From assembly GCF_009690905.1 (NCBI RefSeq), contig NZ_VOSW01000092.1:1-38175 (forward strand): 38,175 bases of DNA, in the 5' to 3' direction. The position numbers were made by a program, and so were the translations under genes. This DNA comes from Paraburkholderia madseniana. Lineage in GTDB: Bacteria; Pseudomonadota; Gammaproteobacteria; Burkholderiales; Burkholderiaceae. Below, piece by piece: positions 8,171 to 16,584 of this stretch. A model generated the notes under the pieces. That model worked only from the letters and a program-made list of their open reading frames with translations. It was not told where the DNA came from and did not search any database. Position 1 is the first letter of the stretch. Each line of letters begins with the position of its first letter.

Positions 8171-9392
8171 CGATACGCCTCGCAATACGATCGAGCCCGA
8201 TGGCCCGTCAGATCGTGCGCAGTCCGGTCTGGAAATGGGCGGTATCAATTCGCCAGGGATGGGCGCGGACCGTGGCATGCCGGAGCTGGGCCAATACCGC
8301 AGAGCTCGCCCGCGTGCCTGGTGGCTGACGCCGATTGTGATCGTTCTCATGGTCGGTGCCGGCGCGGTGTGGACCGTGCATGGTTTCCTTGCGCGTCACG
8401 ACGCAGATGCGAAGGCGCACCGCGATGCGGTGGCCGATGCGTCGACCCAGGGGCGTGTGTTCAAGGATGGTCCCGCCCCCGCGGTGCGTGTGGCCGCCGT
8501 CGCGCCACTTGCTGCAAGCGCCATTGCCGTGCGTCCCGTACAGGTTCCGGGGCCGGGCACAGCACCGGAGCCGGTCGGCGCCGTGCACATCGGGGCACGG
8601 CGCAGCTATTACGATGCCCCGTTGCTCGCAGTAGGCGGCGCGGGCAGTCAGGACGCGGCGGCCGAGGTTTCGGGTGTTGCCTCGTCGGTCGTGGCCACTG
8701 TCTCTGGTGGAATCGAGCCATCAGGAGAGAGGCTGGCTCAGGCAGGCGGCGCATTGGCGCAGGCGCTGTCGCCGACCGCCGCACCGCGCGTGCGCGCTGG
8801 GATGCTGGGGAATCGCAGCTTCATGCTCGCGCAGGGCGCCAAGATTGATTGCGTGGGCGATACGGCGTTCGATTCCACCGATGCGGGCATGTCTACCTGC
8901 ACGGTGACGAAGAACGTGTATTCCGACGATGGCCGGGTAGTGCTGATCGAACGAGGCTCGCAGATCAACAGTGAGTACCGCTCGAACCTTTCGCCGGGCC
9001 AGAAACGGATCTTCGTCTTGTCGGCACTGGTCAGGACGCCGTTAGGCGTGACGGTCGAGATCGATTCGCCAGTAGCCGATGCGCTCGGGCGCATGGGCAT
9101 CGATGGCTTTGTCGACAATCATTGGAGGCCACGCGTCGGCGCCGCGGTGATGCTTGGCATCACCCAGGATGCGATCGGTTATCTAGCCACACGCGGCGGG
9201 AACAGCAACGGTTCGGTTGTCTACGCGAACACGCAGCAGCAGGGCAACGACATGGCCACGCGAGTGCTCGACAGCACGATCAACATCCCGCCGACGCTGA
9301 CCAAGAACCAGGGCGCGGAGTTCACGATCGTGATCGCGCGCGATCTGGATTTCGGTTCGGTATATGCGCTGCAGCCGGAGTTTGCACCATGA
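8163..9392 (+). CDS. virB10: VirB10/TrbI-type T4SS scaffold protein
   Basis: A protein of 409 residues that bridges inner and outer membranes and senses ATP use by the channel ATPases. It has a cytoplasmic N-terminus of about 50 residues, one transmembrane helix near 54-76 (WLTPIVIVLMVGAGAVWTV), a variable linker, and the conserved C-terminal TrbI beta-barrel domain from about residue 215. That domain includes LAQGAKIDCVGDTAFDST, DGRVVLIERGSQINSEYRS and GIDGFVDNHW. The end includes QGAEFTIVIARDLDF, close to the usual C-terminus. Its stop overlaps the virB11 start (ATGA). Confidence 0.94.
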   Translation: MNDDTPRNTIEPDGPSDRAQSGLEMGGINSPGMGADRGMPELGQYRRARPRAWWLTPIVIVLMVGAGAVWTVHGFLARHDADAKAHRDAVADASTQGRVFKDGPAPAVRVAAVAPLAASAIAVRPVQVPGPGTAPEPVGAVHIGARRSYYDAPLLAVGGAGSQDAAAEVSGVASSVVATVSGGIEPSGERLAQAGGALAQALSPTAAPRVRAGMLGNRSFMLAQGAKIDCVGDTAFDSTDAGMSTCTVTKNVYSDDGRVVLIERGSQINSEYRSNLSPGQKRIFVLSALVRTPLGVTVEIDSPVADALGRMGIDGFVDNHWRPRVGAAVMLGITQDAIGYLATRGGNSNGSVVYANTQQQGNDMATRVLDSTINIPPTLTKNQGAEFTIVIARDLDFGSVYALQPEFAP

Positions 9393-10507
9393 ATGCCTGC
9401 ACGGACAGATCGAATCGGGCAACTGACGCCGTGCTGGCGCGCCTGCCCGACGATGCGTCGGTGCGGGAGCTGATGCGCCCGTTCGCGCCGCTGCTCGACG
9501 ATGCGGATGTGACCGAACTCGTCATCAACCGGCCACAGCGCGTGCTGGTCGAGACACATCGCGGCTGGCATGGTCACGACTATCGGGAGCTCGATTTCGA
9601 ACGCCTGATGTCGTTTGCGGTGGCAGTGGCCACGCTCACGAACCAAGAGGTTTCAGCCCTGCATCCTGTGCTCTCGGCGCTGTTGCCGGGTGACGCACGG
9701 ATCCAAATTGTAGTGCCGCCGGTTGTGCCGCCGCGCACGGTCTCGATCACAATCCGTCGGCCGTCCGCGGACGAAAAGACCATCGACACGTACCGTGACG
9801 AGGGACTGTTCGACGAAACGGTATGGCATCGCCCAAACGGGCTCGACGCTGCGTTGCCTTTGTTGCGGCCCGGGGATAGCAGACTCGTGCAGTGCCTGGA
9901 GGCGCGGGATTGGGGCGCATTCTTTGAACTGGCCGTCACTGGGCGGCTGAATATCGTGATCGTCGGTAACACGGGTTGTGGCAAGACCAGTTTCATAAAG
10001 ACCCTTTCCCGCTTTATCCCGCGGACCGAACGGATCGTGACGATCGAGGATGTCCGGGAGCTTTTTATCCGGCACATCGAAAACTGTGTGCACCTGCTGT
10101 ACAGCAAGGGCGGGCAAGGTCAGGCGCGCGTCACGCCGGCCGATCTGATCGCGAGCACGATGCGCATGCGCCCTGATCGCGTGCTGCTGGCCGAACTGCG
10201 CGGCGCTGAAGCCTACGACTTCCTCAAGCTCCTGACGACAGGGCACGCTGGTTCGATTACGAGCTATCACGCCTCGAATGCGACGGTCGCGATTGAGCGC
10301 TTTGCACTGATGGCGAAGGAACACCCCGAGGCTGTGGCCTACGACGATGCCGCGCTGAAGCGTTTGCTTTTTCTCACCATCGATATCGTCGCGCACATGG
10401 AAGTGCAGCCGATTTTCAACGGGGCAGGTGAACAGACCGGTAAGCGTTGGGGCATGACCGAAATCTGGTTCGATCCGGTTCGTAGGGTCCGGGCGGCGTT
10501 TGCGTAG
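9389..10507 (+). CDS. virB11: VirB11-type hexameric traffic ATPase
   Basis: A protein of 372 residues. The frame continues open upstream through virB10, but the ATG at 9389 overlaps the virB10 stop and gives normal VirB11 length. The N-terminal domain (LLDDADVTELVINRPQRVLVE) is followed by the RecA-like domain with Walker A GNTGCGKTS at 193-201, an Asp box (RIVTIEDVRELF), the Walker B region (MRPDRVLLAELRG) and a His box (GHAGSITSYHA). VirB11 forms hexamers at the inner membrane and switches the machine between pilus building and substrate export. Confidence 0.95.
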   Translation: MNACTDRSNRATDAVLARLPDDASVRELMRPFAPLLDDADVTELVINRPQRVLVETHRGWHGHDYRELDFERLMSFAVAVATLTNQEVSALHPVLSALLPGDARIQIVVPPVVPPRTVSITIRRPSADEKTIDTYRDEGLFDETVWHRPNGLDAALPLLRPGDSRLVQCLEARDWGAFFELAVTGRLNIVIVGNTGCGKTSFIKTLSRFIPRTERIVTIEDVRELFIRHIENCVHLLYSKGGQGQARVTPADLIASTMRMRPDRVLLAELRGAEAYDFLKLLTTGHAGSITSYHASNATVAIERFALMAKEHPEAVAYDDAALKRLLFLTIDIVAHMEVQPIFNGAGEQTGKRWGMTEIWFDPVRRVRAAFA

Positions 10508-10519
10508 GAGAGAACGGTC

Positions 10520-10894
10520 ATGGCGAAGCTATCTCTCTTCGTGTCCCATCAAGTACGAATGGCCGTCATCACAGTGACCGTGCTGGCAATCCTGCTCGGA
10601 GGCTTGGTCGCCGCGCTCTGGCTGGCGTCGTTCTTCCTCTACGCGAGCCTACGGATCAATCCCTTGCATGCCGGCTTGTGGGGGTGGCTCGACGCGGCAC
10701 TCGCGAGACACGACGGTCTGATGCCGAGTGATGGCCGGCGATTGGCCGGTGCGGCTATCTTCGGCGTTTTGCTGGCGTTCGGTGGGCCGGCGTTCGGCCT
10801 GCATGCTCTGTGGGAGCGGTCCGGCCGGCGGCGCCTCTATGGCAGTGCGCGGTTTGCCAGCGACGCGGAAATTCGCGATGCGGGGCTGCTATGA
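10520..10894 (+). CDS. virD4: N-terminal membrane part of a split VirD4/TraG coupling protein
   Basis: A protein of 124 residues with two hydrophobic segments, about 13-42 and 73-94, separated by a loop containing LRINPLHAGLWGWLDAALARH. It ends with YGSARFASDAEIRDAGLL. In intact VirD4/TraG proteins a membrane anchor of this kind leads through a SARxA-type motif straight into the ATPase domain. Here the frame stops at 10892-10894 and the ATPase portion begins in another frame at 10891, with a four-base ATGA overlap. It is therefore either a naturally split two-gene coupling protein or one broken by a frameshift. Together the two pieces have the usual length. Confidence 0.75.
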   Translation: MAKLSLFVSHQVRMAVITVTVLAILLGGLVAALWLASFFLYASLRINPLHAGLWGWLDAALARHDGLMPSDGRRLAGAAIFGVLLAFGGPAFGLHALWERSGRRRLYGSARFASDAEIRDAGLL

Positions 10895-12630
10895 ACACGC
10901 GCGCAAGCATGGATCCGGCGCCTGCCATTGTTGTTGGTGTTTGGCGTGGACGTTACCTGCGATTCTCCGGTCAGCAATTCGTCCTGCTGGCGGCGCCAGC
11001 GCGTTCGGGCAAGGGCGTTGGCATTGTGATCCCGAATCTGCTCAGTTTCCCCGATTCGGTGGTAGTACTCGACGTCAAGCAGGAGAATCACGCCATCACC
11101 GCGGGTTTCAGGCATGCGTGCGGGCAGGACGTCTATCTATTCAACCCGTTCGCGGAAGATTGTCGCACGCATCGGTACAACCCGCTGTCGGCGATCTCGG
11201 ATGGATTGTTCCGCGTTGGTGAAATTCTCGCGATCGGTTACGCCCTCTATCCGCCTGGTGGGCACGACGATTTCTGGAAGGATCAGGCCAGGAATCTTTT
11301 CCTTGGCATCGTGCTGCTGCTGTGCGAGTGGCGTGATGCGCGCCGCGCTGGCAAGGGAGCGTCGACTCACGATTATCCGGTCACGATGGGGGAGGTGTTG
11401 CGGCAGTCTTCGGGAAATGGCATGCCAGTGAAAGCCTACCTTCAGCGAGCACTCGTTCAGCATCGTAGTCTGCTGACTGGACCGTGTGTCGATGCGCTGA
11501 ACCGTTTTCTCTCGAACGACGATAAGGTGCTGGCCAGCATTCTCGCGACCTTCAATGCACCGCTGACAATCTGGGCTAATCCCATCGTCGATGCGGCGAC
11601 GAGCGCTAACGATTTCGATCTGCGTGATGTGCGCAAACGCCGCATGTCGGTCTATATCGGCATCACGCCCGACCATCTGTCGGAGGCTGCGCTGCTCGTA
11701 AATCTCGTGTTCTCGCAACTCGTCAATCTCAATACGAAGCAGTTGCCCGAGGCCGATCCCACGCTGAAATTCCAGTGCTTGGTCCTGCTTGACGAAATGA
11801 CGGCGATCGGAAGAATCCACATCATCGCGCGGGCAGTTGCCTACATGTCGGGTTATAACCTGCGCCTGCTGTCTATCGTCCAGTCGATCGCGCAACTCGA
11901 ATCTGTCTACGGCCGTTCCGATGCGCGCAGCTTCGTTACCAATCACGCGATGCAGATTCTCTACGCGCCGCGTGAGCAGAAGGATGCGAACGAGTATTCC
12001 GAGATGCTCGGCACGTTTACCGACCAGTCACACAGCGTTAGCCGCTCGAACGCGATCTTCGGTGGTCGCGGTGGATCGAGCGAAAGCGTGTCCGAGCAGC
12101 GACGGCCACTCCTGCTGCCGCAGGAACTGAAGGAACTGGGGCGCGAAAAGGAAATCATCGTGCTCGAAAACACCAAACCGATCCTGGCCGACAAGATCTG
12201 CTACTGGTGCGATCCCGAGTTTGTCTCGCGTGTGATGGCGGCACCCTCGGTGCCAGTAATGAATCTGGCGCGCTTCAGCGCCGTGGTCGAACGACGGTTG
12301 CGCGATCTGCGGCCCGACGAGATCGATCCGGAAGGCACAGGGCTCATCAATCCAGCCGCCGAGTATCTGGAAGTATTGGAGGCATGGGATCCTCGCGATC
12401 TCCCGCCGAGCTTCGCTGACATCAGTGAAGACGATGCCGTGGCGTATGTGGAGAGGCACTTTATGCTGCTTGGGGTGCCTGCCGAAAGGGTCCGGAAGGC
12501 CGCCTGCCGCCTGTCGGTTGCCGATCTCGATGCGGCGGAGCTTTCCCCAGTTGAGCAATCGCGACCCCGCCGAACGTCTGCGCGGGGTGTGCCCTCACAC
12601 GTTGCGCCGATCCACGGAGGCGGTCGATGA
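10891..12630 (+). CDS. virD4: ATPase part of a split VirD4/TraG coupling protein
   Basis: A protein of 579 residues holding the TraG/VirD4 ATPase, which hands the relaxase-DNA complex to the channel. Walker A is APARSGKGVG near residues 35-44. FHAT-like and conserved parts include IPNLLSFPDSVVVLDVKQEN and VYLFNPFAEDCRTHRYNPL. Walker B is FQCLVLLDEMTAIGRI near 310, followed by LRLLSIVQSIAQLE and the TNHAMQILYAPREQKDANEYS segment. No membrane anchor is present in this frame; it lies in the preceding short gene. The first start in frame after the overlap is the ATG at 10891, and a second Met is six codons on. Its end overlaps the primase start by four bases. Confidence 0.9.
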   Translation: MNTRASMDPAPAIVVGVWRGRYLRFSGQQFVLLAAPARSGKGVGIVIPNLLSFPDSVVVLDVKQENHAITAGFRHACGQDVYLFNPFAEDCRTHRYNPLSAISDGLFRVGEILAIGYALYPPGGHDDFWKDQARNLFLGIVLLLCEWRDARRAGKGASTHDYPVTMGEVLRQSSGNGMPVKAYLQRALVQHRSLLTGPCVDALNRFLSNDDKVLASILATFNAPLTIWANPIVDAATSANDFDLRDVRKRRMSVYIGITPDHLSEAALLVNLVFSQLVNLNTKQLPEADPTLKFQCLVLLDEMTAIGRIHIIARAVAYMSGYNLRLLSIVQSIAQLESVYGRSDARSFVTNHAMQILYAPREQKDANEYSEMLGTFTDQSHSVSRSNAIFGGRGGSSESVSEQRRPLLLPQELKELGREKEIIVLENTKPILADKICYWCDPEFVSRVMAAPSVPVMNLARFSAVVERRLRDLRPDEIDPEGTGLINPAAEYLEVLEAWDPRDLPPSFADISEDDAVAYVERHFMLLGVPAERVRKAACRLSVADLDAAELSPVEQSRPRRTSARGVPSHVAPIHGGGR

Positions 12631-14450
12631 ACACACCACATCTAGATGAGCCTGCGCGCGCCCGCGCAGCGCTGGCGGTAATTCCTGCGGACGATTACGG
12701 GACGTGGGTGGACATGGCGTTCGCGCTCAAGCAGGGATTCGGCGACGAGGGCTTCGAGATCTGGGATGAGTGGAGCCGCACCGCTGGTAACTATAGCGAA
12801 CGTGCCGCGCGCACCACGTGGCGCTCAGCCGATGCATCAGGCGGCAAGACCCTTGCCTCGTTGTTCTGGCTCGCGCGCCAGCACGGTTTCGATCTGAAGC
12901 GTTCGCAGTACCCGGACCGGATGGCAACTGCCCCCGTGCCTTCCCCCGAGGTGATCGAGCGCCGCACGCGCGAGGAAGAACGCAGGCAGGCCCGTCATGT
13001 CGCGGTGGCCCGCGAGGCGGACGCACTCTGGCAGTGGTCGCGTCCAGTGGGGCCGCAACATCCTTACCTGACGCGCAAGCGTCTCGATCCGGTCGAGACT
13101 TTACGTGAACTGGATGCGCAAGAGCTGCGCTCGCTTCTTGGATACGCGCCAATGAGCGAGGAGGAGCCGCTGGTCGGGCGTGTCCTGATTGTGCCCGTCT
13201 GGATCAATGCGATCTCCACGCTGGAACTGATCGACGAGTACGGTCGGAAATCGTCACTGGCGGGGGGCGTGAAGAAGGGTGGGTACTGGACGGCTGGATC
13301 GGCGCCTACTCCGGAGGAGGCATTCGCACCGATCCTGATCGGTGAGGGCATGGCGACGGCTCTGTCCACATACCGTGCGACGGGCTGGTTTGCGGCAGCG
13401 GCACTTTCAAGTGGGAATCTCGGCCAGGTGGCCGCCTCCTTGCGTGAGCGGTTTCCCGATAGCGATCTGATAGTGCTTGGCGAACTAGGGCGAGGTGACT
13501 CGGATGCACGGCGGGCGGCAGAAGGTGCAATGGCGCATCTGGCGTGGCCGGTCTTTGCCAACGACAAGCGTATCAACGGTAAGGTGCCGACCGATTTCAG
13601 CGACATGGCGATACTGTCGGGTTTCGATGCCGTTGGCGACCATCTGCGTGAAGTGGCCTTTCAGTCCCTTGGGAGAGCGAACAGATTGCGGGATACAGAT
13701 GTCGTGTCCGACGTGCAGGTGAGTGAGATGAATGAACGGAATGAGGAGGGAGAAATGGATCGCTCTAAAGAGAACCCGGTGGACAACACCGAAGGCAATC
13801 GACGTCATCAGTCATCGGAGCGTAGCGTGCCGAAACAGGCGGTGCCCGAATCTGCTGCACCGCCTGCGTGCGAAGGGTCGACTGCTCCGGTCGTCCCGGC
13901 TGGCACTCTGCCACGGTTTGCGCCGACGCGTGCACCGGTCGGCGAGCCGTTGTTTGGATTGGGTGACGTTCCCGAAGAGATGAAGGCACTGGCCGGGCAA
14001 CGGTTCGGCATGCCGCTCAGGATGGCAACGCCGCGCGAGAACGGAGGGCCGTACCGTGGTGAAGTGTTCAATACTGAGCACTACCTGATCCAGGAGGTCG
14101 CGACGCGCAGCGTCGTGTTTCACCGGAAGGACCAGATGGAGTTCACCTCCGAGCGTCTGAAATGGATGGACGGGAACGCACGGTCGAACGGTGCCGAGGT
14201 GCAGGTCGGCTATGACGGCGATCGATCGAAGGTCTATCCGTGGGATCGCGCGCGCGATCTGCTGGAACGGACGGTCGGTTCGCTGAAGAAGTCCGCACGA
14301 GAACTGAATTTCAGTCCGAATCTCGAGACGATGCTCGATCAACTGCAGGCGAGATCGTGGGCTCGGATTAGAGAGGCACGCGCTGCCGCGCTGGAGCGGT
14401 CGAAGGAACACACATCGTCGCCTGAACCGGCGGCAGACCCCAATCGGTAG
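12627..14450 (+). CDS. TraC-like plasmid primase with PriCT-2, TOPRIM-like and KfrB-like domains
   Basis: A protein of 607 residues. The N-terminal 90 residues are a PriCT-2-type domain (DDYGTWVDMAFALKQGF, TWRSADASGGKT). A TOPRIM-like fold follows at about 165-340: LLGYAPMSEEEP, VPVWINAISTLELIDEYG and the glutamate motif ILIGEGMATALS (Glu240). The second TOPRIM motif, normally two Asp residues in a D-x-D, reads VLGELGRGDSD (284-293), so the metal-binding pair seems altered. After a variable linker, residues about 455-540 (YRGEVFNTEHYLIQEVATRS, VFHRKDQMEF) resemble the KfrB domain of plasmid proteins. Such primases are exported with DNA or prime the incoming strand; activity here is uncertain. 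Confidence 0.78.
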   Translation: MNTPHLDEPARARAALAVIPADDYGTWVDMAFALKQGFGDEGFEIWDEWSRTAGNYSERAARTTWRSADASGGKTLASLFWLARQHGFDLKRSQYPDRMATAPVPSPEVIERRTREEERRQARHVAVAREADALWQWSRPVGPQHPYLTRKRLDPVETLRELDAQELRSLLGYAPMSEEEPLVGRVLIVPVWINAISTLELIDEYGRKSSLAGGVKKGGYWTAGSAPTPEEAFAPILIGEGMATALSTYRATGWFAAAALSSGNLGQVAASLRERFPDSDLIVLGELGRGDSDARRAAEGAMAHLAWPVFANDKRINGKVPTDFSDMAILSGFDAVGDHLREVAFQSLGRANRLRDTDVVSDVQVSEMNERNEEGEMDRSKENPVDNTEGNRRHQSSERSVPKQAVPESAAPPACEGSTAPVVPAGTLPRFAPTRAPVGEPLFGLGDVPEEMKALAGQRFGMPLRMATPRENGGPYRGEVFNTEHYLIQEVATRSVVFHRKDQMEFTSERLKWMDGNARSNGAEVQVGYDGDRSKVYPWDRARDLLERTVGSLKKSARELNFSPNLETMLDQLQARSWARIREARAAALERSKEHTSSPEPAADPNR

Positions 14451-14508
14451 CGTTTCACGGTCGGGGTACCCATTCGCGGACCTTCCCCGAACCGTACGAG
14501 GTTGCATC

Positions 14509-16041
14509 ATGGTACAGATATCTTCGGCCCAGGATTCCGATCCGGTCATTAACGTAATCGAGCAGGATGTGCCAGGCGTCGGTAGCGCAGCTTCTCCATC
14601 AGGCGGTGATGGCCGTGATGACGCGCTGAATTCGGCCGCACTGGAAGCAATGTTGGCGCGGCGTCGCCGAGAGTTCGATACGGCGCGGACGAGGCTACGC
14701 GATCAGGCGATTCGCGACGATGCCGGGGCCTCCCGGCGACCTGGTGTGCGACCGGTCACTGATGTGCCGCTACGGTATACCGGTACGGACCACGTGCCGC
14801 TCGACCAGCCACCGGAGCGTGTCTGCAAACGGTATCTGCGGGCGGGCAATCAGTATTTTCTGAAGGAGGCACCGTATCAGCTTGCTTTCGAGGATTTGGG
14901 GCCATACCTCGTCACCGAGCACAACCGGCCGGACGTGGTGGAGTCGATGATCGACATCGCGCATGTCAAATCGTGGGAACGCATCCGCGTTTCGGGACAC
15001 AAAGTGTTCCGTAGCGAGGTGTGGCTGCAGGCCACGCTGCTCGGGATCGAGGTAAGCGGCTACGAGCCAAAGGCTGCGGATCTGGCTCGCCTCGCCGACG
15101 CCCGGCAGGCGCGGCTGAACAATCGCATTGAAGCAGGTCTGAAGGCGGAGCCAACAGCTGTCGCTGGCTCGAGAGCGAGCACAGACGAACGTTACGCATC
15201 ATCACCATCGCCGCAGGCGCGTGCGCGAGCCGCTTCGAATGACGCATCTCCTGCTGGGCCTACGCGCAAGGAGAGCCACGCCCCGCCGCCTGTTCCGGAA
15301 AGCCGGAATACTGCGAATGACGAACCGGACGCGCCACGGCGGTACGTCGGGGAACTGCGCGAGCACGGAGGCGCGCCGTATCAGCACAACCCCGCGCGCA
15401 GCGACTCGTACTACGTGGTGTTCCGCGACGAGGCGGGCGTCGATCATGTGGTGTGGGGCGTGGATCTCGAGCGTGCTGTTCTTGAATCGCTGGCCGCGAT
15501 CGGGCAACTGGTGACGCTCGAAAATCTGGGCAAGCGACTCGTGACTGTCAAGGTGCCGATTCTGGATGGCGATGGCGCCGTGGTGGGCGAGGAAGAGAAA
15601 GACGTGCACCGGAATACGTGGCTGGTGGATGTCGTGCAGCGTGAACGGGTGGCTTCTCAAGCTACGTCGCGAGCCGAAACGCCGTCAGGTGATGCGGCTC
15701 AACCTTATGCCGACGAGCATTTACAGCCTGTCGCAGAGCGTGTGCCGCAGCGTGGTCATGGCGCACAGCGGGGGGATGACGAACGCGGGCTGCACCTGGC
15801 TGTCCTGACCGCTGCGATGCGGGAACAGGGCTTTAGCGAACGGTCCATTTCCCGTGTGCAGCAGCACGCCGTACGCATGCTGGACGCTTTCGGGAAGGAG
15901 GATATCCCGGTGCCGCCGCCGAAGGTCTTCGATGCAAAGGCGCCTTCGGGTCGTGGTCGTCGGATGCGCACGGCTGCTGAGCGTGCGCCCGCTCGCGAAG
16001 TCGAACGGGCGCCGGCCGAGCCGTCAATGCCCGCACCTTAG
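14509..16041 (+). CDS. LPD7-domain mobilisation accessory protein (TraI C-terminal-like)
   Basis: A protein of 510 residues. After a disordered, charged N-terminus, residues about 100-205 match the large polyvalent protein-associated domain 7 pattern: RYLRAGNQYFLKEAPYQLAF, TEHNRPDVVESMIDIA, then KVFRSEVWLQATLLGIEVSGY. A second block at about 278-372 (RYVGELREHGGAPYQHNPAR, SYYVVFRDEAGVDHVVWGVDL, HRNTWLVD) resembles the C-terminal region of large plasmid relaxase/TraI polyproteins. Both parts are normally found fused to a relaxase; here the relaxase two genes downstream is short and lacks them. This looks like a relaxase accessory region encoded as its own protein. The start ATG lies 58 bases after the primase stop, the widest gap in the distal operon. 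Confidence 0.7.
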   Translation: MVQISSAQDSDPVINVIEQDVPGVGSAASPSGGDGRDDALNSAALEAMLARRRREFDTARTRLRDQAIRDDAGASRRPGVRPVTDVPLRYTGTDHVPLDQPPERVCKRYLRAGNQYFLKEAPYQLAFEDLGPYLVTEHNRPDVVESMIDIAHVKSWERIRVSGHKVFRSEVWLQATLLGIEVSGYEPKAADLARLADARQARLNNRIEAGLKAEPTAVAGSRASTDERYASSPSPQARARAASNDASPAGPTRKESHAPPPVPESRNTANDEPDAPRRYVGELREHGGAPYQHNPARSDSYYVVFRDEAGVDHVVWGVDLERAVLESLAAIGQLVTLENLGKRLVTVKVPILDGDGAVVGEEEKDVHRNTWLVDVVQRERVASQATSRAETPSGDAAQPYADEHLQPVAERVPQRGHGAQRGDDERGLHLAVLTAAMREQGFSERSISRVQQHAVRMLDAFGKEDIPVPPPKVFDAKAPSGRGRRMRTAAERAPAREVERAPAEPSMPAP

Positions 16042-16049
16042 GGTGAGCC

Positions 16050-16583
16050 GTGAGATTCCGTGAGCGCCTGTGCGTCGAACTGGGCGCGGTCAGGCCACGC
16101 TGGGATGCCTGGTGCGCGCGCCGTGGCGTGACGGTCGGCGAGGGCGTACGGCAGCTGATTGCTGTCGCAGTCAACGCAGAGGCCGACGATCGACCTGTTG
16201 AGATCGAATCTGGACTGACCCGGCCGATAGTCGGAGAGTCGCGCAGTCGTATCGAAATCCGGTTGACCGCCGCAGAGAAGATGGTGGTGGAGCAGCGGGC
16301 GGCAGCATCGGGCCTGCACAGCAATCGGTGGATCGTGGCGCTGATCCGCGCGCAGCTGACAGGGGAGCCGCAGTTGGGAGCACGGGAACTGCTTTTGCTG
16401 TCGGCGTCGAACCAGCAGCTTGCTGTCATCAGCCGGTCGTTGGGGCAGCTTGCGCGCGGTGGTGGAGCGGGGTTCACGTGCCAGGAGTTGGCTGATTTTG
16501 AGGGCATCCGGGAAAAGATTGACGCGCATCTGCGAGCTGTCACGGGTGTGGTTCGCGCTAATCTCGACCGATGGAGCCGATAA
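16050..16583 (+). CDS. Relaxosome accessory protein, TraJ/MobC-like, ribbon-helix-helix
   Basis: A protein of 177 residues with a GTG start at 16050, eight bases after the previous stop. Two ribbon-helix-helix-like stretches are visible: VRPRWDAWCARRGVTVGEGV at about 13-32, and RIEIRLTAAEKMVVEQRAAA followed by SGLHSNRWIVALIRAQL at about 68-104. A C-terminal helical region follows (SASNQQLAVISRSLGQLARG) that resembles MobC-type mobilisation proteins. Such proteins bind the transfer origin and help load the relaxase. The gene ends one base before the relaxase ATG, which supports this role. A more precise family name cannot be given without a profile search. Confidence 0.72.
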   Translation: MRFRERLCVELGAVRPRWDAWCARRGVTVGEGVRQLIAVAVNAEADDRPVEIESGLTRPIVGESRSRIEIRLTAAEKMVVEQRAAASGLHSNRWIVALIRAQLTGEPQLGARELLLLSASNQQLAVISRSLGQLARGGGAGFTCQELADFEGIREKIDAHLRAVTGVVRANLDRWSR

Positions 16584-16584
16584 C

